Shown here piece after piece: positions 45,821 to 53,538 of a DNA stretch of 64,000 bases. The notes under the pieces are model-generated. The model saw only the letters and a program-made list of their open reading frames with translations, made no database searches and was not told the origin of the DNA. The number at the start of each line of letters is the position of its first letter. Position 1 is the first letter of the stretch. The translations under genes and the position numbers were made by a program. The stretch is from Pseudooceanicola nitratireducens (GTDB lineage: Bacteria; Pseudomonadota; Alphaproteobacteria; Rhodobacterales; Rhodobacteraceae), in assembly GCF_900109195.1 (NCBI RefSeq), contig NZ_FNZG01000002.1, positions 690,191-754,190 of the forward strand. Reading direction: 5' to 3'.

Positions 45821-47464
45821 ATGCAGAGATACCGGGCGGATGTGATCGTCGTGGGGGCGGGGCTTGCGGGACTGGTGGCCGCCGTTGAGGCCGCGGATCG
45901 CGGGCGCAGTGTCCTGTTGCTGGACCAGGAAGGGCCACAGAGCCTGGGCGGGCAGGCCTTCTGGTCGCTTGGCGGGTTGTTCATGGTGGATACGCCGGAA
46001 CAGCGGCGGATGAAGATCCGCGACAGCCGGGAGCTGGCGGCGCAGGATTGGTATGGCTCGGCCGGGTTTGACCGGGCGGAGGATGCCAACCCGCGCGCCG
46101 TGGCCGACGCCTATCTTGATTTTGCCGCCGGTGAGATGCGCGATTGGCTGTCGGGCCTTGGAATGCGCTGGTTTCCCGTTGTCGGCTGGGCCGAGCGGGG
46201 CGGCGCGCTGGCGCATGGGCATGGCAATTCGGTGCCGCGCTTTCACCTGACCTGGGGCACCGGGCCGGGGGTGATTGCGCCTTTCGTGGCGCGGGCCGAG
46301 GCGCTGGCGAAATCCGGGGCGCTGACCTTCGGGTTCCGGCACAGGGTCACTGAGCTGGACCTGAAGGCGCGCCGGGTGGCGGGGCAGGTTCTGGTGGAGA
46401 GTGACGCGCCGCGCGGGGTGTCGACATCGCGCGAGGCGATAGGTGCCTTTGAGGCGGAGGGGCAGGCGTTGATCCTGACCTCGGGCGGGATCGGCGGGGA
46501 CCATGACAAAGTGCGGCGGCACTGGCCGGTCGAGAGGCTTGGGGCGGCCCCAAAGCGCATGGTGTCGGGCGTGCCGGATTACGTGGACGGGCAGTTGCAG
46601 GGCCTGGCCGAGGCGGCAGGCGCGGGTGTGATCAACGGCGACCGCATGTGGCATTACTGCGAAGGCATCCAGAACTGGGATCCGATCTGGCCCAACCACG
46701 GGATCCGCATCCTGCCGGGGCCGTCGTCGCTTTGGTTCGATGCAAAGGGGCAGCGGATGGAGGCCCCCTGTCTGCCGGGGTTCGACACGCTGGCGACCCT
46801 GCGGCGGATCCTGTCGACCGGAGAGGATCACAGCTGGTTCATCCTGACCCAGGCGATCATCAAGAAGGAATTCGCCCTGTCCGGGTCCGAGCAGAACCCG
46901 GATTTCACGTCCGGGAAGTGGGGGGAGGTCATCAAGGCGCGCATCCTGAACAAGGCGGCAACAGCACCGGTCGAGGCCTTCAAGGAACACGGCGCGGATT
47001 TCGTCGTGGCCGACACGCTGGAGGCGCTGGTCGAGGGCATGAACCGGCTGGAGCCGCAAAGCCCGCTGGACCCGGCCCGGATCCGGGCCCAGGTCGAGGC
47101 GCGGGACCGCGAGATGGAGAACCCATTTACCAAGGACGCGCAGGTGACGGCGATCCACGGGGCGCGGAGGTACCTGGGCGACCGGCTGGTGCGGACGGCA
47201 AAGCCGCATCGGATCCTGGATCCCAAGGCGGGGCCGCTGATCGCGGTGCGGCTGAACATCCTGACACGCAAGTCCCTGGGCGGGCTGCACACGGATGTGA
47301 AGGCGCGGGTGCTGGATGCCCGGGGCGAGGTGATCGAGGGTGTCTATGCCGCCGGAGAGGTCGCAGGCTTTGGTGGCGGTGGCTATCATGGCTACAACGC
47401 GCTGGAGGGGACGTTCCTGGGCGGCTGCCTTTTCACCGGGCGCGTGGCCGGGCGCGAGGTCTGA
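45821..47464 (+). CDS. FAD-binding dehydrogenase (KstD/fumarate-reductase flavoprotein family)
   Basis: 547 residues. N-terminal FAD motif VIVVGAGLAGLVAAVEAA, then a substrate/cap region and the C-terminal GGGGYHGYNALEGTFLGGCLFTGRVAG that completes the FAD site. The family includes 3-ketosteroid dehydrogenases, but many members have other substrates. I cannot name one. ATG 45821 follows GGAGCGGCC. Confidence 0.85.
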   Translation: MQRYRADVIVVGAGLAGLVAAVEAADRGRSVLLLDQEGPQSLGGQAFWSLGGLFMVDTPEQRRMKIRDSRELAAQDWYGSAGFDRAEDANPRAVADAYLDFAAGEMRDWLSGLGMRWFPVVGWAERGGALAHGHGNSVPRFHLTWGTGPGVIAPFVARAEALAKSGALTFGFRHRVTELDLKARRVAGQVLVESDAPRGVSTSREAIGAFEAEGQALILTSGGIGGDHDKVRRHWPVERLGAAPKRMVSGVPDYVDGQLQGLAEAAGAGVINGDRMWHYCEGIQNWDPIWPNHGIRILPGPSSLWFDAKGQRMEAPCLPGFDTLATLRRILSTGEDHSWFILTQAIIKKEFALSGSEQNPDFTSGKWGEVIKARILNKAATAPVEAFKEHGADFVVADTLEALVEGMNRLEPQSPLDPARIRAQVEARDREMENPFTKDAQVTAIHGARRYLGDRLVRTAKPHRILDPKAGPLIAVRLNILTRKSLGGLHTDVKARVLDARGEVIEGVYAAGEVAGFGGGGYHGYNALEGTFLGGCLFTGRVAGREV

Positions 47465-47572
47465 GATCTGCAATTGCTGCAATGCGGCATTGCGAAAACT
47501 TCTGCTGTCATTTCGGCGCTTTGGGGCCATGTAGTGGGGCAGGGAGGGGCCTTTGATCCAATGAGGCACCTG

Positions 47573-47728
47573 ATGGACAAGATCGCAAAACCCAGCCAGG
47601 AGCAGCTGCGCAAGGCGCAGGATGCCCTGAACGCCCTGAACCAGGCTTACGAATATTTCGAACCGCTGCCGCAGGTCACCGAGAGTGCCGCGCAGGGCGA
47701 ATACTTCGAATACGTCAAAGCCGCCTGA
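47573..47728 (+). CDS. Small hypothetical protein before the ODC leader
   Basis: About 51 residues (MDKIAKPSQEQLRKAQDALN to VKAA), helix-forming with an acidic, aromatic C-terminus (YEYFEP, EYFEYVKAA). I do not recognise the family. ATG 47573 has AGG at good spacing; ATG 47561 is possible. Single-gene unit upstream of the odc leader. Confidence 0.65.
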   Translation: MDKIAKPSQEQLRKAQDALNALNQAYEYFEPLPQVTESAAQGEYFEYVKAA

Positions 47729-48044
47729 TCGATTTCCGGTACTTTGGCCGATGCAACTCTGCCACGGTTCTTTCCCTGCCGTGGCGGAGTTCATAAATTT
47801 TATCAATGGCTTAATCCCCGTATGCAGGGGTGGCCCAAAAAAATTTCCTCCGGGGACATTTTTGGTATTGATCGAATCCGGGTTTGGCCCGATATGGCGA
47901 CTTACATAGACGCCAACGCACGCGCCTCTGGCGAGAGGGCTAAGACTATAAGCCCTGCGGTTACGTAGCGACGGTAACGTCTTCACTGGAACTGAGCGGT
48001 CTGCGCCGAGCAATCGGAATGGCCGGGTCTTTTGGAGATGACCA
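47729..48044 (+). ncRNA. Long structured 5' leader of ornithine decarboxylase, candidate speF-type element
   Basis: 316 bases contain several hairpins: GCCACGG/CCGTGGC (47761-47785), CCCC/GGGG around 47816-47830, AGGGCT/AGCCCT (47936-47956) and GTTAC/GTAAC (47960-47978). Alphaproteobacterial odc/speF genes are known to carry a conserved leader RNA called the speF motif. I cannot score it against the model, so this is location plus visible folding. Confidence 0.5.
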
Positions 48045-49217
48045 ATGAACGCATACGTAGCCGATTTTTCGGTCCGCACTTCTATTCGCCGTGAATCCCG
48101 CGTGGAATCCTTCATCCGTTCGACCGTGTTCGACCGCCCGACGCTGGTCATCGACGTCGACCGCGTGGAAGAGCAGTACCACGCGCTGAAGGCCGGCCTG
48201 GGTCATGCCCGCATCCACTATGCCGTCAAAGCCAACCCGCAGCGCGAGATCATCGAGCGTCTGGTTGACCTCGGCTCGGGCTTCGACGCGGCATCGCGCG
48301 CGGAAATCGAACTCTGCCTGTCGCTGGGTGCCCGCCCCGAGAACATCTCGTTCGGGAACACCGTCAAGAAGGTGCGCGATATTGAATTCGCCTTCCACGC
48401 CGGTGTCACCCTGTTCGCGGCCGATGCGGAAGAAGAGCTGGAAAAGATTGCAGAATTCGCGCCCGGTTCGGATGTCTACATCCGTCTGATCGTCGATGCC
48501 TCGGAAGCGGATTGGCCGCTGTCGCGCAAGTTCGGCTGTGCCCGTGACAAGGCCGTGTCGCTGATGGACATGGCGGTCGAGCTGGGCCTGAAACCTGTCG
48601 GTTTCTCGTTCCACGTGGGTTCGCAAACCAAACGCGCCGAAATGTGGACCGCCACGCTGGACCAGGTTGCCGCGATGTGGAAAGCCGCCCATGAAGCAGG
48701 TCACGAGCTGACCCTGCTGAACATCGGTGGTGGTTTCCCTGCCTACTACGGTGAGGAAATCCAGCGTCCGACGGCCTACGCCGCCCGCGTGATGGAGCTG
48801 ATCGAAGAGCGTTTCGGCCATGTCGCCCACGTGATGGCAGAGCCCGGCCGTGGCCTGGTTGCCGAAGCTGGTGCGATTGCCGCCGAAGTTCTGCTGGTGT
48901 CGAAGAAATCCGACAGTGACCTGCACCGCTGGGTTTACCTGGACATCGGTAAATTCTCGGGTCTGGCCGAAACCATGGACGAAGCGATCCGCTACCAGTT
49001 CCTGACCGACCGCGATCACGAAGCCACCGGCCCCTGCATCCTGGCAGGTCCGTCCTGCGACAGCGCCGACGTGCTTTACGAAAAACGCCCGGTCGAGCTG
49101 CCGATGGGTCTGCGTTCGGGCGACCGTTTCATCATCCGCAACTGCGGTGCCTATACCTCGACCTATGCGTCGATCGGCTTCAACGGCTTCCCGCCGCTGG
49201 ACGTGGTGGTGATCTGA
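48045..49217 (+). CDS. odc: Ornithine/lysine decarboxylase, PLP fold type III
   Basis: Makes putrescine (or cadaverine). 390 residues of the eukaryotic-ODC-like fold. PLP lysine is Lys62 in IHYAVKANPQRE, FHVGSQ and NIGGGFPAYYGEE bind PLP phosphate, EPGRGLVAEAG is the glycine-rich stretch, and GPSCDSADV carries the catalytic Cys. AGATGACCA precedes the ATG. Codon usage is strongly biased (many CGT, GGT), suggesting high expression. Confidence 0.92.
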   Translation: MNAYVADFSVRTSIRRESRVESFIRSTVFDRPTLVIDVDRVEEQYHALKAGLGHARIHYAVKANPQREIIERLVDLGSGFDAASRAEIELCLSLGARPENISFGNTVKKVRDIEFAFHAGVTLFAADAEEELEKIAEFAPGSDVYIRLIVDASEADWPLSRKFGCARDKAVSLMDMAVELGLKPVGFSFHVGSQTKRAEMWTATLDQVAAMWKAAHEAGHELTLLNIGGGFPAYYGEEIQRPTAYAARVMELIEERFGHVAHVMAEPGRGLVAEAGAIAAEVLLVSKKSDSDLHRWVYLDIGKFSGLAETMDEAIRYQFLTDRDHEATGPCILAGPSCDSADVLYEKRPVELPMGLRSGDRFIIRNCGAYTSTYASIGFNGFPPLDVVVI

Positions 49218-49351
49218 TCACCGCTTGAGCCCCGCGAGGGGAGGCGGGGTTCGCGTGTTCGGGCGCAGGGGGAAACCTCTGCGCCCCTTTTCATTCTGGA
49301 ATGCGCTTTGGTTTGCCCCGTCGACGGTGTCCTGCGCCGGGCCAAGGGCGC

Positions 49352-49381
49352 AAAAAAGGCCCCGGATGTGGGGCCCTTTTC
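49352..49381. terminator. Bidirectional terminator between odc and yghU-like gene
   Basis: Stem GGCCCC/GGGGCC with 6-base loop (49358-49375). On the minus strand it ends in six T, serving the glutathione transferase gene; on the plus strand a CTTTTCC run follows. Confidence 0.85.
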
Positions 49382-49398
49382 CTGGTCTGATCGGGGGA

Positions 49399-50268
49399 TC
49401 AGCCCTCAAGCTTGTCCTGGGTCTTCGTCTCGAAGTCGCTGGCGTCATGGCGTTCGCGCAGCTGTTTCGACGGATCGCCCGAGGCCGCGTTGACCATGCG
49501 GCCGCGCTGCACCGCGGGGCGGGCAAAGATCGTTTCGGCCCATCTGACGACGTGTTTGTAGTCGCCCGCCTGCAGGAAGGTCTTGCCTTCTTCATAGGCC
49601 CCTTCGGTGGCCATGCGGCCATACCAGGGGGCAGTGGCCATGTCGGCGATCGAATAGTCGGACCCGGCCAGGAATTCATTCTTCTCCAGCTGCTTGTCCA
49701 GGACGTCCAGCTGGCGCTTCACCTCCATCGCGAAGCGGTTGATGGGGTATTCCATCTTGAAGGGCGCATAGGCGTAGAAATGGCCAAAACCGCCGCCCAG
49801 ATAGGGGGCAGAGCCCTGCAGCCAGAACAGCCAGTTCATCGCCTCGGTCCGTGCGCGGTGATCGTTGGGCAGGAAGGCCCCGAACTTTTCCGCCAGGTAG
49901 AACAGGATGTTACCGGATTCAAAGACGCGCAGCGGCGCATCGCCGGAATGGTCGACCATGGCGGGGATCTTGGAGTTCGGGTTGGCCTCGACAAAGCCGG
50001 AGCCGAACTGGTCGCCGTCCCCGATGTTGATCAGCCAGGCGTCATATTCGGCGTCGGAATGACCGGCGGCCAGCAGCTCCTCGAAGAGGATCGTGACCTT
50101 CTGGCCGTTCGGCGTTGCCAGCGAATAAAGCTGATGGGGATGCTTGCCGACGGGCAGATCCTTGTCATGGGTCGCGCCAGAAATCGGACGGTTGATGCTG
50201 GCAAAGCGGCCGCCGCTTTCCTGGTCCCAGGTCCAGACCTTCGGCGGGGTATAGTCGTCTTGGCTCAT
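49399..50268 (-). CDS. yghU: Glutathione-dependent disulfide-bond oxidoreductase (YghU-like GST)
   Basis: 289 residues of the nu-class GST type: the long N-terminal extension YTPPKVWTWDQESGGRFASINRPISGATH, then PVGKHPHQLYSLATPNGQKVTILFEEL and the all-helical C-terminal domain. YghU reduces organic disulfides and peroxides with glutathione. It ends in a strong terminator. Confidence 0.92.
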   Translation of the reverse strand: MSQDDYTPPKVWTWDQESGGRFASINRPISGATHDKDLPVGKHPHQLYSLATPNGQKVTILFEELLAAGHSDAEYDAWLINIGDGDQFGSGFVEANPNSKIPAMVDHSGDAPLRVFESGNILFYLAEKFGAFLPNDHRARTEAMNWLFWLQGSAPYLGGGFGHFYAYAPFKMEYPINRFAMEVKRQLDVLDKQLEKNEFLAGSDYSIADMATAPWYGRMATEGAYEEGKTFLQAGDYKHVVRWAETIFARPAVQRGRMVNAASGDPSKQLRERHDASDFETKTQDKLEG

Positions 50269-50384
50269 GATCGTCTCCTATGTTGCGGGCACTAGAGCAG
50301 GCTTGCGCAGCGGGCTCAACGCAGAAGGCGTGGCGGTGATGTTCATGATTGCGCAAAGACGCCGTCGCGGTCAGTCTGGCCCGC

Positions 50385-51260
50385 ATGACCGCCCCAGTGA
50401 CACCCCCCGCGAATGAGACTTTCCCGGCCCCCGCAGACGCCCAGGCCCGGCGCCGGATGGCCCCGGTGATCTGCTACCCGACCGACAGCCTGCCGCCCGC
50501 GCCGCTAGAGCTTTACGCCCGTGCGCGGAAGGGGGCGCAGAAGACCGGTGAATGGGTGGCACAGCCCCGCGATGCGGCAGCCTTCCGGGTGCCGGCGGGA
50601 TCGTTCTTTCGCATCACCTGTGTTGAAGGCCCCCAGGTCGGGGATCTGAACCTCTGGTCCGCGGATATGTCCGAGCGGTTTTACTCCGGCAAAACCCGTG
50701 CCTTGCATGGCACGCACCTGGGCGTCGGCAACCGGATGTGGAGCAGCTTTCCCTCCCTGCGCCCCATGGCGACGATGGTGGCGGATACGCTGGCCTGGTA
50801 CGGCGCGGATGAATTTGGCGGGCGGGTGCATGACGTGATCGGCACGCGCTGCGATCCGCATACGCACCACCTTCTAAGCGGGGGGCAGTACCACCACTGC
50901 TGCCATTCGAACCTGACCCGCGCGGTCGTGGCTGAGACCGGGCTGCCGGTCGATCAGGCCGCCACGCTGGTCCACGATGTGCTCAACGTCTTCATGTGCA
51001 CCGGCTTCACCCGCGATACCGGCCAGTACTTCATGAAGGCCAGCCCGGTGCGGCCCGGCGATTATGTCGAGTTCTTCGCCGAAATCGACCTGGTCGGCGC
51101 GCTTTCGGCCTGCCCGGGAGGCGACTGCGGCTCCGAGCATTCGTCCGACACCGCCCCCTGCCACCCGCTGCTGATCGAGCGCTTCACCCCGGATGCGGCT
51201 GCCCTCTCCGGCTGGTCCAGCCCCGCGCGCAACGGCTATGACGGCACGCATGGGCTCTGA
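50385..51260 (+). CDS. DUF1989 (urea carboxylase-associated) protein
   Basis: About 291 residues. DUF1989 features: AAFRVPAGSFFRITCVEGPQVGDLN, NLWSADMSERFYSGKTRALHG, GCDPHTHH-type CDPHTHHLLSGGQYHHCCHSNL and CPGGDCGS, with many Cys/His that probably bind a metal. The family is found near urea carboxylase genes, but none is here; function unknown. ATG 50385 and the upstream ATG 50349 are both possible. Confidence 0.85.
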   Translation: MTAPVTPPANETFPAPADAQARRRMAPVICYPTDSLPPAPLELYARARKGAQKTGEWVAQPRDAAAFRVPAGSFFRITCVEGPQVGDLNLWSADMSERFYSGKTRALHGTHLGVGNRMWSSFPSLRPMATMVADTLAWYGADEFGGRVHDVIGTRCDPHTHHLLSGGQYHHCCHSNLTRAVVAETGLPVDQAATLVHDVLNVFMCTGFTRDTGQYFMKASPVRPGDYVEFFAEIDLVGALSACPGGDCGSEHSSDTAPCHPLLIERFTPDAAALSGWSSPARNGYDGTHGL

Positions 51261-51296
51261 CCCGGGTTGACGGTGTTTTGGGGCGGGGTATTGCCC

Positions 51297-51424
51297 GTTG
51301 AGCCGTTGAGCCGTTGAGCCGTTGAGCCGTTGCTCCGTTGCTCCGTTGCTCCGTTGCTCCGTTGCTCCGTTGCTCCGTTGCTCCGTTGCTCCGTTGCTCC
51401 GTTGCTCCGTTGCTCCGTTGAACC
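51297..51424. repeat. 16-unit octamer tandem array
   Basis: Four GTTGAGCC, eleven GTTGCTCC and a final GTTGAACC fill exactly 128 bases. It starts 37 bases past the DUF1989 stop. The period of eight shifts reading frame with each added unit, so copy-number changes would alter any frame through it. Confidence 0.95.
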
Positions 51425-51755
51425 ACCAGCCACGTTTCGCACACCGGCCTTCGGCTGGGCGGGCGAGCAACATCCCACGCACCAAAACATGCGGGGTCTG
51501 CACAAGCGGTCAGATGCGCCGCAAGACATGTCGATCAGCATCGAATTCTGGTCCCCTGGCGAAGCCACTTTCTGGCCGAGGAAACTCTGGGGCGGCCGAA
51601 GCTCGGCACCCCATGCAAAATCACGCAGGCCGTCCTCAGCGCCCGTCACATCGCCCAAGAAGAAGTCGATCAGCACCACGCTCCGGTCACAGGGCGAAGC
51701 CAATCAAACCGCGCGCCGCACCAATCAAACCAAGCCCATCCCTCGCTCAAACCCC
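51425..51755. other. Unassigned region with an in-frame imperfect direct repeat
   Basis: 331 bases before the deoD end. Two 38-base copies beginning GTCGATCAGCA and ending GGCGAAGCCA (51530-51567, 51665-51702) are about 75 percent identical and 135 bases apart, a multiple of three. A minus-strand frame (51236-51703) runs through both; it may be a remnant of a coding repeat. No family recognised. Confidence 0.35.
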
Positions 51756-52460
51756 TCAGGCGAAAGCCGCCTCAAGCGCGATCTCGACCATCTCGCCAAA
51801 GCTCTTTTCCCGATCTTCCGAGGGCAGCGCCTCGTGCGTTTTCAGGTGATCCGACACCGTCAGCACCGCCAAAGCCCGCCGGCCGTAGCGCGCGGCCAGG
51901 GTGTAGAGCTCGGCCGCCTCCATCTCGACAGCTAGGATCCCGTGACGCTCCATCGTCTCGTCCAGGTCGGGACGCTCGGCATAGAACACGTCCGCCGAAT
52001 AAATCCCGCCGGTATGCGTCGTAACGCCCCGGGCTTCGGCGGCCTCATAGGCCGCCTTCAGCAGGCCGAAATCGGCGGTCGGGGCAAAGTTGACCTCCTT
52101 GAAGAAGCCAAGCGACGGGGTCGAGATCGATGTGGCCGACATCGCCAGGATCACGTCGCGGATCTTCACCTTGTCCTGCATCGCCCCGCAGGACCCGATA
52201 CGGATCAGGGTCTGCGCCCCATAGTCGCGGATCAGTTCATTCGCGTAGATCGAGAGAGAGGGCATGCCCATCCCAGATCCTTGGATCGTCACGCGATGGC
52301 CTTTCCAGGTCCCGGTGAAGCCCAGCATGCCGCGCACTTCGTTTACCAGTTCGGCCCCGTCCAGAAAGGTCTCTGCCGCCCATTTCGCGCGATAGGGATC
52401 GCCCGGCATCAGAACAGTTTCCGCGATCTGGCCTGGCTTGGCCCCGATATGGATGGTCAT
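51756..52460 (-). CDS. deoD: Purine-nucleoside phosphorylase (hexameric DeoD type)
   Basis: 234 residues, the usual DeoD length. Cleaves purine (deoxy)nucleosides with phosphate. [13 protein letters not shown] at the phosphate site, [10 protein letters not shown], and [13 protein letters not shown] with the ribose-binding Glu, then TVSDHLKT with the catalytic Asp. No other deo gene is adjacent. Confidence 0.95.
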   Translation of the reverse strand: MTIHIGAKPGQIAETVLMPGDPYRAKWAAETFLDGAELVNEVRGMLGFTGTWKGHRVTIQGSGMGMPSLSIYANELIRDYGAQTLIRIGSCGAMQDKVKIRDVILAMSATSISTPSLGFFKEVNFAPTADFGLLKAAYEAAEARGVTTHTGGIYSADVFYAERPDLDETMERHGILAVEMEAAELYTLAARYGRRALAVLTVSDHLKTHEALPSEDREKSFGEMVEIALEAAFA

Positions 52461-52691
52461 GGATCAGCCTCCGTTTGCTGGCCCGACTATCCCGCCGTCC
52501 CCGGCATTTGTCCACGCCCGACCCCGGGTCACGTCCTCAGTTAACCTCCCTTCGCTCCGCATAGGGTCCACCCCCCGCCGATTGTCGGCCCGACAACGCT
52601 TACGGGGGGCTTCACCAAAGGCGGTCACCGGCGTCACCGCCAAAACCGCCCCACGACACTCCACGATTCCAGTTAAGAAACCCTTTCCGCG

Positions 52692-52806
52692 CATCCTCTT
52701 GCCGAAAATATCCCGGGGTAGGCGGCAAATGCCCAGGCATTTGACGCCAAGGGGCAGCGCCCCTTGCAGATAAAACGGAATGCGCCGCAGGCGCTCCTTT
52801 GGATCG
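52692..52806. repeat. Composite intergenic repeat, copy D
   Basis: On the minus strand: ATCCAAAGGAGCGCCTGCGG, GCGCATTCC, AAGGGGC/GCCCCTT palindrome, AAATGCC/GGCATTT palindrome, then CCCCGGGATATTTTCGGC and AAGAGGATG. The fullest agreement with copies A, B and C. It follows the SDR gene. Confidence 0.8.
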
Positions 52807-52818
52807 GTCCCGGCGAAC

Positions 52819-53538
52819 CTAGCCGCGCCCGATATAGGGCATCTTGGTCGCCATGATCGTCATGAACTGCACATTGGCCTCGGGCGGCAGAAGCGCCATA
52901 TTCAGAACTGCCTGCGCCGCGTGCTCCACGTCCATGGACGGTGGCGGGGCCGTCGGATTGGCATCTATGATCCCCTGAAGAAGATCCGTGCGCGCATTGC
53001 CGATGTCGATCTGACCGCAGGCGATGTCAAAGGCCCGCCCGTCCAGCGAAAGCGTCCGCGTCATCCCGGTCACTGCATGTTTGGTCGCCGTATAGGCCAG
53101 GGATCCCTCGCGCGGGACATGGGCGGAAATCGAGCCGTTGTTGATGATCCGCCCGCCTTGTGGATCCTGTCGCCGCATCTGGCGAAACGCCGCGCGGGCC
53201 GCCAGGAACATGCCGGTCAGGTTCAGATCCACGACCGCACGCCATTCCTCTAGCGTGATCCCGTCGATCGTATCGGCCCGCCCGAAGGTGCCGGCGTTGT
53301 TGAACAGCACATCCAGCCGTCCGGTCCGCGCCACCAGCTGTTCGACCGCCGCATCGACGGCGGCCTCATCGGTGACATCCGCGGGCAGGATCATCGCGTT
53401 GTCGTCTCCGCCAAAATTCGCGCTCAGCGCGTCTGCGCGCCGGGCAAGGCATCCGACCTGCCAGCCCGCCTTTAAAAACGCCTGGGCGGTGGCCAGGCCG
53501 ATGCCGCTGCTGGCCCCGGTGATCAGGATCGTCTTCAT
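52819..53538 (-). CDS. Short-chain dehydrogenase/reductase
   Basis: 239 residues. TGASSGIGLATAQAF binds the cofactor, FNNAGTFG is the NAG motif, NNGSISAH carries the catalytic Ser and YTATKHAV the Tyr and Lys. The substrate is unknown. It starts in the ATGA overlap of the helicase stop; the frame open to 53778 is a shadow of the helicase. Confidence 0.88.
   Translation of the reverse strand: MKTILITGASSGIGLATAQAFLKAGWQVGCLARRADALSANFGGDDNAMILPADVTDEAAVDAAVEQLVARTGRLDVLFNNAGTFGRADTIDGITLEEWRAVVDLNLTGMFLAARAAFRQMRRQDPQGGRIINNGSISAHVPREGSLAYTATKHAVTGMTRTLSLDGRAFDIACGQIDIGNARTDLLQGIIDANPTAPPPSMDVEHAAQAVLNMALLPPEANVQFMTIMATKMPYIGRG

Noticed and set aside
47894-47968. 24-codon leader peptide before odc
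   Set aside because: ATG without ribosome binding site and no resemblance to known ornithine-sensing peptides; kept only as a possibility within the leader finding.
44765-48151. 1128-codon minus-strand open frame
   Set aside because: Antisense to sdhB, the FAD dehydrogenase and the odc leader; crosses unrelated genes and terminators.
51297-51424. CRISPR array
   Set aside because: Units are contiguous octamers with no spacers and no cas genes nearby.
51236-51703. Frames through the octamer array as a repeat protein (EQRSNGAT units)
   Set aside because: All frames through an 8-base repeat give periodic peptides; no start site or conserved flank supports translation, though the neighbouring direct repeat is listed as a finding.
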